A DNA stretch of 16,266 nucleotides from CAYNYI01 sp964401455 (GTDB lineage Bacteria > Fibrobacterota > OXYB2-FULL-49-7 > CAYNYI01). The notes below the pieces were generated by a model. The model was not told the origin of the DNA. It did not search any database and saw nothing but the letters and a program-made list of their open reading frames with translations. Below are positions 8,080 to 14,392 of the stretch, one piece after another. Location of the stretch: assembly GCA_964401455.1 (NCBI GenBank), contig CAYNYI010000070.1:1-16266 (forward strand). The letters are read 5' to 3'. How positions within the stretch are numbered: the first letter of the stretch is position 1; the number at the start of each line of letters is the position of its first letter. Position numbers and translations under genes: made by a program.

Positions 8080-9324
8080 TTAAATATTCGCAACTATAGC
8101 GTCCGCGAACTCCGAACACTTCAAAAGCTTAGCGCCTTCCATCTGTCTTTCAAGATCGTATGTTACCGTCTTTTCCGAAATGGTTTTTTCAAGGGCGGAA
8201 TGCACCGCTTCGGCCGCTTCTTTTAATCCAATATACTCCAGCATCATGGCGCCGGAAAGAAGAAGAGAGGAAGGATTAACCTTGTCCTGGCCGGCATATT
8301 TAGGCGCTGTGCCGTGTGTCGCCTCGAAAAGCGCCACCCCGTCTCCGATATTGGCTCCGGGGGCAAGCCCCAGTCCGCCTACCTGTGCCGCGCAGGCATC
8401 AGAAATATAGTCGCCGTTTAGATTAGTTGTCGCGATAACATCAAACTCTTCCGGACGCAGAAGCACCTGCTGAAAAATCATATCGGCGATACGGTCTTTT
8501 ATCATAATTTTTCCCTCGGGAACTTTGCCGGCGTGCTTTTTCCACACCTCGTCCTCTGTAATGACTTTATCTCCGAATTCCGAGGCAGCGACTTCATAAC
8601 CCCATTTCTTGAAGGCGCCTTCGGTAAATTTCATGATATTTCCTTTATGCATCAGTGTGACGGTGGGAAGCCCGTTATCGACCGCATACTGAACCGCCAT
8701 CTTCACAAGTCTTTTCGACCCGGTTATACTGACCGGTTTAATTCCTATTCCGGAGTCATCGCGGACATTTTTGCCCTTGTCTTTGAGAAACTTAATTATC
8801 TCGGCAGCGCCCTCTGTGCCTTCTTCCCATTCAATACCGGAATAAACGTCCTCTGTGTTTTCTCTGAACACAACAACATTAAGTTTTTCAGGATTTTTAA
8901 GCGGCGAACCCACCCCCGGAAAATATCTTACCGGTCTCACGCAGGCGTATAGATCGAGTTTCTGGCGAAGAGCAACATTAAGACTCCTTATTCCGCCGCC
9001 TACGGGAGTTGTCAGCGGGCCCTTTATAGCGACACGATATTCTTTAATAGCATCAAGCGTATCCTGCGGAAGCCATGTATCCTTACCATATATTTCGGTG
9101 GATTTTTCTCCGGCAAAAATCTCAAGCCATTCAATTTTATATTTACCGCCGTAAGTCTTTTCCACAGACGCGTCCAGGACTTTCTTTGTAGCGGGCCATA
9201 TATCAACTCCGATACCGTCGCCCTGAATAAAAGGTATTACCGGATTCGAGGGGCATTCTATGCGTCCTTCCGAAAAACCAAGTTTCTCTCCTTTTGAGGG
9301 AGACTGAATCTTTTCATATCCCAT
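8080..9324 (-). CDS. icd: NADP-dependent isocitrate dehydrogenase
   Basis: A 414-residue enzyme that oxidatively decarboxylates isocitrate to 2-oxoglutarate in the TCA cycle, producing NADPH. It aligns along its whole length with E. coli Icd. Visible landmarks are FIQGDGIGVDIWPA, the substrate-binding GGGIRSLNVALRQ with the regulatory serine position (S114, E. coli S113), HKGNIMKFTEGAFKKWGY, NLNGDYISDACAAQVGGLG and GTAPKYAGQDKVNP. The residues that select NADP over NAD in E. coli (K344, Y345, Y391, R395) are matched by K342, Y343, Y389 and R393, so NADP use is expected. S114 leaves open control by an AceK-type kinase, but no such gene is in the window. The start is set by AAGGAAAGG (9338-9330) 5 nt before the ATG. 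It has its own candidate promoter and a strong terminator, so it is probably monocistronic. Confidence 0.98.
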   Translation of the reverse strand: MGYEKIQSPSKGEKLGFSEGRIECPSNPVIPFIQGDGIGVDIWPATKKVLDASVEKTYGGKYKIEWLEIFAGEKSTEIYGKDTWLPQDTLDAIKEYRVAIKGPLTTPVGGGIRSLNVALRQKLDLYACVRPVRYFPGVGSPLKNPEKLNVVVFRENTEDVYSGIEWEEGTEGAAEIIKFLKDKGKNVRDDSGIGIKPVSITGSKRLVKMAVQYAVDNGLPTVTLMHKGNIMKFTEGAFKKWGYEVAASEFGDKVITEDEVWKKHAGKVPEGKIMIKDRIADMIFQQVLLRPEEFDVIATTNLNGDYISDACAAQVGGLGLAPGANIGDGVALFEATHGTAPKYAGQDKVNPSSLLLSGAMMLEYIGLKEAAEAVHSALEKTISEKTVTYDLERQMEGAKLLKCSEFADAIVANI

Positions 9325-9351
9325 ATGAGCCTTTCCTTGTTGTAGTTTGAC

Positions 9352-9380
9352 ATTATACCGAAAATTCAGTGCAGAAATAT
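9352..9380 (-). promoter_or_regulatory. Candidate promoter of icd
   Basis: The minus strand has a perfect TATAAT (9357-9352) 27 nt before the icd ATG. The hexamer 17 nt further upstream (ATATTT, 9380-9375) is a poor -35 match, so the assignment rests on the -10 and on its position between the upstream terminator and the gene; an activator may be needed. Confidence 0.45.
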
Positions 9381-9390
9381 AATTAATATG

Positions 9391-9425
9391 AAAAAAAAAA
9401 GCGGGCCTTTTTGAAAAAGACCCGC
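9391..9425 (-). terminator. Rho-independent terminator of the LPP20 gene pair
   Basis: On the minus strand, GCGGG (9425-9421) pairs with CCCGC (9405-9401). A mismatch and then an AT-rich inner stem (CTTTTT/AAAAAG with a tight loop) lie inside. A run of ten T residues follows (complement of 9400-9391). It sits about 26 nt after the stop of the large LPP20-type gene and just before the icd promoter. Confidence 0.9.
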
Positions 9426-9450
9426 CGGATGTATCAGATTCCGTGTTTTA

Positions 9451-11208
9451 CTATCTGAGCTTCTTCACTTTTACAGCAATACTTCCGTTTTTCTCCCCTC
9501 TCCATCCCTTGATTTTGAGATAGACTTTGCCCGGGGAGACGGTATTAAGCCGATAGGGATCGGTTATATAATGCCACCCCCGCGTCGGCTTGAGCTTTGT
9601 GAGCAAATCCTCTGCGTAAACTTCGAGATAAGCATGACCGTCGTATTTCCCGCTTCCCGAATTCTCACTGTCAATATGAATCAAGTAGGTGGAATTGGCC
9701 TCGACATTCATATAGAACCATTTTTTTGCATCGATATAAGTAACAGGTTTCCATGGCGCCCCTATCTCCAGAAAGGAAGCGTTTTCAGGACTTGCACCAT
9801 CGCCCGATCCTGCCGCAACCGCTTCGCCTGCGGAAGAGGGTTCTACTTTTACGGTGCTTCCCGCGCATCCCGCGCCGGCCGCAGCCGCGCTTAATCGCTT
9901 TACATGATTTCTGAATTCCGAATCTTCAGTTATTTCTCTGAACACATCAAGGTATTTTCGGCATGCCTGCTGGCGGCTGACACCGAAGGAAAAAAGAGGC
10001 TCCCCGTTAACCTTGAGAGATGCTGAAATATCGGCATCAACGGCATAAGGAAGTTTGTCGGGGTTTTTCACCGAAGACGGAGACAATTTATCCGCCGTAA
10101 CCAAAAAGTTAATATCCGCGCAAGAATTATCAGAGTGAGAAATTCCGAATTCAGACAAAACCGGCATAACCATTTGGCGCAGCTTTCTTTTACGTCTCTT
10201 GATTCGTCCGTTTGTAGAAATACTGACATTTGCGGTAACTCTCTCCGGTTTGAGCACATATGTAAAATCGGCCCTCCGCCCTTTTGTAATATGCTCCATT
10301 CCACCTGAAGCAAAAGCGGAAATCTCTGCGTGAAAAAGGAATTTACCGGGAGCTTTTTCCGCAAATGAAGACGGATGAAATACCGCGAGACCCTCGGGAG
10401 TAGTATAGGTCTGAGCCAAAGGCTCCCTCTGATCCGAGATAAGTGTAACCGGCATATCTGAAACAGGCGTCCCCTTATAAAGCACTTCGGCTTTCAGAGG
10501 TTCTATATCGGAAAACTCATTTAATACACCCTGATCTTCTTCTGAAACCGCCTTCAACGAGACCTCAGACAAAACTTTCCCGGCTGCCGCTTTGGCTTCT
10601 TCCAGAGTAACAGGCAGCCTTTTACGCTCGGTTTTACCGAAAGCGGCATTAAGAAGACTGTTCTGTATCTGAATTGAGTTAAAGGCTTCGAGTATTTCAG
10701 AGTAGTATTTCACGGCAATACCAACCCGGCCGTTTCCGACAGCTTCTTCGGCTTTAGGCCAAAGCGATCTTATTATTCCGGCAAGACGGTTTATCTCGGT
10801 TTTGCATTGAGAAGTGAATTTTTGTTTATCAAGTACAACGAAGGCATAATACTTTCCTCCCTTTGAGGATGTTTTTATAACGTCAACACCGCTTAAGGTT
10901 CCTTCGGATTGAAGCACCACATCGGAAATCACGTCGGTGCCGGTCGAGATTTCTTTACCGTCCTTAACCTTACTGAAATAGCTGTCCTTCAGAGTAGACT
11001 TGATTTTAACAGAAATCTGGTTTCTGATCTGAGCCGCGGCTCTGGCTTTTGCGTCCTCGAGAGATTTGACTGAAACGCCGGTCCCGACAAAATACAACTC
11101 GGGGGGATACTCCGGATCGTTCCCGGAGACAGTCCAATCCGCCGCTCCAATTATAGACGGTGAAAGGAGTATAAACACCCCTGTGAAAAACAAAAGTTTT
11201 CTAATCAC
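9451..11208 (-). CDS. Secreted LPP20-type envelope protein, multidomain
   Basis: I start this gene at the GTG at 11208 because AAAGGG lies 6 nt before it. The ATG five codons upstream (11223) has no ribosome site, and the GTG gives a compact signal peptide (IRKLLFFTGVFILLSPSIIGA, then ADW). In numbering from the ATG, residues about 35-150 resemble the LPP20 lipoprotein domain: PPELYFVGTGVSVKSLEDAKARAAAQI, then a beta-rich part ending YYAFVVLDK. Residues about 240-330 look like a beta-sandwich (TPVSDMPVTLISD, TYTTPEGLAVF). A basic patch, RIKRRKRKLR (340-349), begins another unrecognised region. A low-complexity Ala/Gly/Ser linker (445-482) precedes a C-terminal beta-rich domain with many aromatic residues. 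There is no lipobox, so the product is probably periplasmic. Function is unknown. It follows a small LPP20 lipoprotein gene, so the two likely act together at the envelope. Confidence 0.8.
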   Translation of the reverse strand: MIRKLLFFTGVFILLSPSIIGAADWTVSGNDPEYPPELYFVGTGVSVKSLEDAKARAAAQIRNQISVKIKSTLKDSYFSKVKDGKEISTGTDVISDVVLQSEGTLSGVDVIKTSSKGGKYYAFVVLDKQKFTSQCKTEINRLAGIIRSLWPKAEEAVGNGRVGIAVKYYSEILEAFNSIQIQNSLLNAAFGKTERKRLPVTLEEAKAAAGKVLSEVSLKAVSEEDQGVLNEFSDIEPLKAEVLYKGTPVSDMPVTLISDQREPLAQTYTTPEGLAVFHPSSFAEKAPGKFLFHAEISAFASGGMEHITKGRRADFTYVLKPERVTANVSISTNGRIKRRKRKLRQMVMPVLSEFGISHSDNSCADINFLVTADKLSPSSVKNPDKLPYAVDADISASLKVNGEPLFSFGVSRQQACRKYLDVFREITEDSEFRNHVKRLSAAAAGAGCAGSTVKVEPSSAGEAVAAGSGDGASPENASFLEIGAPWKPVTYIDAKKWFYMNVEANSTYLIHIDSENSGSGKYDGHAYLEVYAEDLLTKLKPTRGWHYITDPYRLNTVSPGKVYLKIKGWRGEKNGSIAVKVKKLR

Positions 11209-11232
11209 GTCATTCCCTTTCATTAAGAAAGC

Positions 11233-11778
11233 TTACTGTAAATTCTGAAGCTCTTTTTCAAGTTCTTCAAAACCCTTCTGGGCGCGAAAAGAACTCAGAA
11301 GCGCTTCTCTTGAAGAAAGGTTTTCTTTTACAACACCTTTAATCATCTCTCTGGCTTTAGGATCGAGCGGGTACTTTGCAAGAGAATAAAGTTTACCGTT
11401 TGCCTGCTCTCTTTTAACAACCGAACATCCCGTCAATTCTATATCGGTAAGACTTTTTGTAACAGACTGTACAAATTCAGTAATTTCCGCACCTGTATCG
11501 GAGATGCCGGCCTGTCCCATGAAATCTTTCAAAACACTTGAAACTCTTGTTCCCACGGTGGCGGCGATTTCCTTGCAGGCTCTCGCGTCTGCGGTCTCTT
11601 TCGCGAGCTGCTCAGAAGACTGTTCCGAAACACCTGAACCGTAAAGGGCCCCTTCTTCCTGTGGAGGATTTAAAACGAAATCGGGCATTTCGGTCTCCCC
11701 TTTTTTCGATGCGCTTCCGCCGCATCCGGTAAGGAAAAAAACCACCGTGAAAGCCGCCATAAGAAATTTAACAGTCAT
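11233..11778 (-). CDS. LPP20-family lipoprotein
   Basis: A 181-residue lipoprotein. The signal peptide ends in the lipobox LTGC (C19) followed by GGSASKKG, so the mature protein is lipidated, with outer-membrane sorting likely because no Asp follows the cysteine. The mature part has the LPP20 pattern: PDFVLNPPQEEGALYGSGVS, then an Ala-rich helix (AKETADARACKEIAATV) and a beta segment ending GKLYSLAKYPLDP. The C-terminus is a charged helix (FEELEKELQNLQ). The start has a good site, AAGGAG, 6 nt before the ATG. The gene ends about 10 nt before the larger LPP20-type gene begins its ATG codon (25 nt before the preferred GTG), so the two form an operon. LPP20 proteins are surface or periplasmic lipoproteins first described in Helicobacter; their molecular role is not settled. 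Confidence 0.85.
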   Translation of the reverse strand: MTVKFLMAAFTVVFFLTGCGGSASKKGETEMPDFVLNPPQEEGALYGSGVSEQSSEQLAKETADARACKEIAATVGTRVSSVLKDFMGQAGISDTGAEITEFVQSVTKSLTDIELTGCSVVKREQANGKLYSLAKYPLDPKAREMIKGVVKENLSSREALLSSFRAQKGFEELEKELQNLQ

Positions 11779-11821
11779 ATCCCGCTCCTTTTTGATTTGA
11801 TTAAAATGGACTTACCGAATT

Positions 11822-11850
11822 AAAATAAAATTAATTCTGAACTCTGTCAA
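11822..11850 (-). promoter_or_regulatory. Candidate proximal promoter of the LPP20 pair
   Basis: The minus strand has a consensus TTGACA (11850-11845), 17 nt, then TATTTT (11827-11822), a 4 of 6 match to the -10. Transcription would start near 11815, about 37 nt before the ATG. It overlaps the start region of a second, upstream promoter. Confidence 0.5.
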
Positions 11851-11852
11851 AC

Positions 11853-11881
11853 ATTATAGCAAGAAATGAAGCAAATTACAA
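11853..11881 (-). promoter_or_regulatory. Candidate distal, extended -10 promoter of the LPP20 pair
   Basis: The minus strand has TTGTAA (11881-11876), a 17-nt spacer ending in TGC, and a perfect TATAAT (11858-11853), so the -10 is of the extended TGn type. The start would be near 11846, inside the -35 of the proximal candidate. The two could compete or be alternatives. Confidence 0.6.
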
Positions 11882-11894
11882 GAATACAATACTT

Positions 11895-12179
11895 TCAATA
11901 GAAAGATTTTGAATCCGTATTCTTTAGAAATCTTCCCCCGTATACCATTTTTGAATCTGACGGACTTCTCCATTTTATCAGAACCGGAATCCGGCTGCTT
12001 TTTCCTGAGGGGCCGGTTAATTCAACAGAAATTGTTTCACCTTTCCTGTATACTATTTCCGAAGAAAAACTGAGCCCGTTTCCGCAGATATTCATTATTT
12101 CCTCTCTGACTCCTTTGCCTTCGAGCGAGTAGAAACTAAATCCTGTTTCACACTTTCTTTTCTGTTTCCTGCGTTCCAT
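11895..12179 (-). CDS. Small single-domain PilZ-like protein
   Basis: A 94-residue cytoplasmic protein that is probably a lone PilZ domain, the usual receptor for cyclic di-GMP. The N-terminus is MERRKQKRK, which supplies the RxxxR motif (R4 to R8). The second motif, normally (D/N)xSxxG, is N30-I-C32-G-N-G35, so the usual Ser is a Cys. Later strands fit a six-stranded barrel: GETISVELTG, RIPVLIKWRS and KMVYGGRF (the last resembles the YxxGxxF end of many PilZ domains). It ends 116 nt before the LPP20 pair, which has its own promoter, so cotranscription is not required. No clear ribosome site is visible; the ATG at 12179 was taken because it places the arginine motif at the extreme N-terminus, as is common. 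The PilZ call is likely but rests on motifs seen by eye. Confidence 0.72.
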   Translation of the reverse strand: MERRKQKRKCETGFSFYSLEGKGVREEIMNICGNGLSFSSEIVYRKGETISVELTGPSGKSSRIPVLIKWRSPSDSKMVYGGRFLKNTDSKSFY

Positions 12180-12279
12180 AATTCATAATCTCAATTACAA
12201 CTCAGCTGGGGTTCCTCTGTAGAAATAACTCATGTATGTTGCATAAAAATTAATGAAGCGTTTCAAAAAGAACTCACCC

Positions 12280-12327
12280 GTATGATATACAAGGAAATTG
12301 GTATATAAATACCGGATTGATATACCA
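12280..12327. promoter_or_regulatory. Distal candidate operator cluster (GTAT/ATAC palindromes)
   Basis: GTATGATATAC (12280-12290) is a short palindrome. It is followed by the perfect 8-bp inverted repeat TGGTATAT (12299-12306) / ATATACCA (12320-12327) with a 13-nt spacer; inside this, GGTAT (12300-12304) also pairs with ATACC (12309-12313). The 12-mer AAATTGGTATAT at 12295-12306 is repeated exactly at the padR promoter, so both are probably sites for the same regulator, most simply PadR itself. Confidence 0.5.
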
Positions 12328-12381
12328 TTCTGATATAAAGGGGAGATCAACGGAGCAATAACCGCCTTAAACGGCAATAAA

Positions 12382-12400
12382 CCGCTGATATGATCAGCGG
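12382..12400. repeat. Perfect dyad CCGCTGAT-atg-ATCAGCGG
   Basis: Two 8-bp arms surround a 3-nt centre. There is no T-tract on the plus side, and only TTTATTG follows on the minus strand, so a terminator is unlikely. Its place about 32 nt upstream of the padR -35 suits a binding site for a second, dimeric regulator, or an RNA hairpin in a minus-strand leader. Confidence 0.5.
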
Positions 12401-12431
12401 CATGATAATTGTTGGTGTTAAAAATAAGATG

Positions 12432-12460
12432 TTGACATATAAAATATATTATTATAAATT
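12432..12460 (+). promoter_or_regulatory. Promoter of the padR efflux operon
   Basis: A consensus TTGACA (12432-12437) is followed after 17 nt by TAAATT (12455-12460); TATAAA at 12453-12458 (15-nt spacer) is an alternative -10. The whole spacer is A/T. A start near 12467 would fall inside the GGTATAT repeat, so a bound repressor would block RNA polymerase. Confidence 0.65.
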
Positions 12461-12484
12461 GGTATATCTAAATTGGCATACCAT
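12456..12484. promoter_or_regulatory. Candidate PadR operator at the transcription start
   Basis: AAATTGGTATAT (12456-12467) and AAATTGGCATAC (12470-12481) are tandem near-copies 14 nt apart. TGGTAT (12460-12465) and ATACCA (12478-12483) also form an inverted repeat. The first copy matches the distal site at 12295-12306 over 12 bases. It overlaps the end of the promoter and ends 10 nt before the padR ribosome site. Autorepression by PadR is the simplest reading and is typical of the family. Confidence 0.55.
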
Positions 12485-12507
12485 ACTCAAGCGAAAGGTG
12501 AACAAAT

Positions 12508-13056
12508 TTGAATATAAATGATATTATAGTAATCGGCCTTCTTTCAGAAGAACCGCGCCATGGCTACGACATCGCGAAACAAATCGAGGAAAGGTCCATG
12601 ACTGAATGGGCGGGAATAAATATTCAGACCATCTACAACAGAATCAAACATCTTGAAGAGTCCGGTTATATAAAACTGGAAGCAGTTAAAAAAGAAGGAA
12701 ATATGCCAGAGAGAAATGTTTACCGACCGCTTAAAAAAGCATACGGCTACCTTCATGAAAACATAATTGAGGCGCTCAGAAAAAAAGATGAAACAGCCGT
12801 CCTTATTTCTCTCGGATTCATGCTGCCGGTTCTGGACCGCCGTATTGTATTTGAAATAGAAGATTTATACAATCATTCCCGTGAAATTCTGGAAGAAAAA
12901 AGGAAACAGAAAGACGCGCCGGAGCATAAAAACATTCCGCCTAACTGGAAAATTCTTATGGAATCGGGAATTGAGTTCCATGATGTTTTCATAAAAACGA
13001 TCGGAAAAATATTAAAAGTAATAAATGACGGAAAATTACCCGTTAAGGAGGATTAA
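12508..13056 (+). CDS. PadR-family transcriptional regulator of the efflux operon (TTG start)
   Basis: A 182-residue PadR-type repressor. The N-terminal winged helix-turn-helix fills about residues 1-85, with the family pattern VIGLLSEEPRHGYDIAKQIEERS. The recognition helix region is INIQTIYNRIKHLEESGYIKLE, and the wing strand ends in RNVYRPLKKAY. The C-terminal half is helical and charged (REILEEKRKQKD), forming the dimer and ligand-sensing part seen in longer PadR proteins. Translation starts at TTG: AAAGGTG (12494-12500) lies 7 nt before it and no in-frame ATG occurs until well inside the DNA-binding domain. It ends at the base before the tolC-like ATG, so it is the first gene of the exporter operon. 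It probably represses the operon until a toxic ligand or export substrate binds. The ligand is unknown. Confidence 0.93.
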   Translation: MNINDIIVIGLLSEEPRHGYDIAKQIEERSMTEWAGINIQTIYNRIKHLEESGYIKLEAVKKEGNMPERNVYRPLKKAYGYLHENIIEALRKKDETAVLISLGFMLPVLDRRIVFEIEDLYNHSREILEEKRKQKDAPEHKNIPPNWKILMESGIEFHDVFIKTIGKILKVINDGKLPVKED

Positions 13057-14391
13057 ATGCGCGCATTATTAATTTTAACGGCGCTATTATTTTTTTCACA
13101 CATTTCCGCGGAAGTTCTGACTCTGGCTGAAGCGGAAAAAACCGCTCTTACACACAATCTTGAAATAAAAAAAGAGGAGCTTTCAAAAAAGGCCGTAAAA
13201 TGGGAAAAATGGGATGCCGTTGCAGCCTATCTTCCTAAACTCAGTTACAGTAATGTATACACCGCACTTGACGATGAAACTTATGAAAGGATGAATTATC
13301 TCGGCAATATAGGGTCCACCGGAGACCCGTCTCTGGATTTTCTGATTAAGGCCATGGCCGAAGGACAACAGCTGAGTCCCCAAAAAAGCTGGCAGTCGAG
13401 TATCAGCATTAACCAACCTGTAACCAACGGTCTGAAAGAGCTCATAGTCCTTTTCCAGATGGCTCCCGCCAAATTAAAACTTACAGATGCAACACAACAA
13501 TTGACAAAAGAAACCGTAATTATCAATACCAGAAGGACCTATTACAATATTATAAAGATCGGAGAAACAGTAAAGATGCTCGAGGCCGTAAGAGACGCAT
13601 CAGAGAGATCTCTCCGGAAAGCGGAGATACGCTACCGGAACGGAGAAACAGCGAAAGATGCTTTCCTTACCGCAGAAGCTCAGCATGAATCGGATAAAGC
13701 CGAAGTCATATCAATGAAAAACAACTATTCCGCCGTCATGTATATGCTCGAAGACATAACCGGAAAAGAATTTTCCGAAACAGTTACCTGCGAACCTCTG
13801 GAAAATTTCGAGGCTGTTTTCAAAAAGGCCCTTCCCGAAGCAGAAATCAAGGTTGAACCGGCGGAAATAAAAATGGCGGAAGGTGCGGCAGAAATGGCGG
13901 AAGCCTCGAAAAATATCACGGCATCAAATGTTCTGCCCAATATAAATCTGAGCGTTTCAAGAAACTGGCTTGCAGATAAAACTTTCGCACCCGGAGATTC
14001 AGAAGAATCAAATGCTCTTTCTGTTGCGATGAACTGGAGCATCGGTCCGGGCAACCTGACTTCTTCGGAAATGGCGGTCTATGAGGCGAGAAAATCTCGC
14101 ATAGACCTTAAGATCAGTAAGCGGGACCTCGACACGAAAATTAAAACCGCGCATGAGTCCCTGAAAAACCTGAAAGAGAAGGTAATTGCCGCCGGCAAAT
14201 CCGCAAGAGCACAGGAGGAAAGTTTCGGGATAACCGCCAAACGTCATGAAGACGGTCTTGTAAACACCATTGACTATATAAACCTGAGTGTATTGTATAA
14301 ACAGAAAAAAATCGCTTATCTTGAAGCGCTTTTCAACTACCTGAACCAACTTGACGAATATAAAAGATTAACCGGAAAACTGGAGGTTTGA
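13057..14391 (+). CDS. TolC-family outer-membrane efflux protein
   Basis: A 444-residue outer-membrane channel of the TolC/OEP family, the exit duct of a tripartite pump. The signal peptide is MRALLILTALLFFSHISA with cleavage expected before EVL. The first OEP repeat begins LTLAEAEKTALTHNLEIKKEEL and the second near VEPAEIKMAEGAAEMAEASK. Long amphipathic helices (RDASERSLRKAEIRYRNGET, DLDTKIKTAHESLKNLKEKV) would build the periplasmic tunnel. NVLPNINLSVSRNW and the segment ending VAMNWSIG supply membrane strands. The length is normal. A near-ideal ribosome site, AAGGAGG (13045-13051), lies inside the end of padR, 5 nt before the ATG, so this is probably the most strongly translated gene of the operon. 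The adaptor gene follows directly. Confidence 0.93.
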   Translation: MRALLILTALLFFSHISAEVLTLAEAEKTALTHNLEIKKEELSKKAVKWEKWDAVAAYLPKLSYSNVYTALDDETYERMNYLGNIGSTGDPSLDFLIKAMAEGQQLSPQKSWQSSISINQPVTNGLKELIVLFQMAPAKLKLTDATQQLTKETVIINTRRTYYNIIKIGETVKMLEAVRDASERSLRKAEIRYRNGETAKDAFLTAEAQHESDKAEVISMKNNYSAVMYMLEDITGKEFSETVTCEPLENFEAVFKKALPEAEIKVEPAEIKMAEGAAEMAEASKNITASNVLPNINLSVSRNWLADKTFAPGDSEESNALSVAMNWSIGPGNLTSSEMAVYEARKSRIDLKISKRDLDTKIKTAHESLKNLKEKVIAAGKSARAQEESFGITAKRHEDGLVNTIDYINLSVLYKQKKIAYLEALFNYLNQLDEYKRLTGKLEV

Positions 14392-14392
14392 T

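Larger units (their letters stand above)
12180..12507. other. Intergenic control region between the PilZ gene and padR
   Basis: This 328-nt divergent region is the longest gene-free stretch. It holds several GGTATA-type motifs, a perfect dyad (12382-12400), the padR promoter and the padR ribosome site. Two near-copies, GCAATAACCGCC (12355-12366) and GCAATAAACCGC (12374-12385), lie just before the dyad. No convincing promoter for the PilZ gene was seen on the minus strand. Confidence 0.7.

Noticed and set aside
7930..9324. Shared operon of icd and the flavoprotein
   Set aside because: A 12-bp perfect terminator stem and a good promoter lie between them, so they are separate units despite the same direction.
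12195..12377. 60-codon minus-strand frame in the intergenic region
   Set aside because: No ribosome site and no recognisable motif; it covers the candidate distal operator.
12280..12484. CRISPR-like array formed by the GGTATAT repeats
   Set aside because: The motifs are about 12 nt, unevenly spaced, and in both orientations; they fit operator sites.
12390..12525. Short plus-strand frame starting ATG ATC AGC across the padR promoter
   Set aside because: It has no ribosome site, runs through the promoter and operator repeats, and encodes an AT-driven Lys/Tyr-rich peptide.
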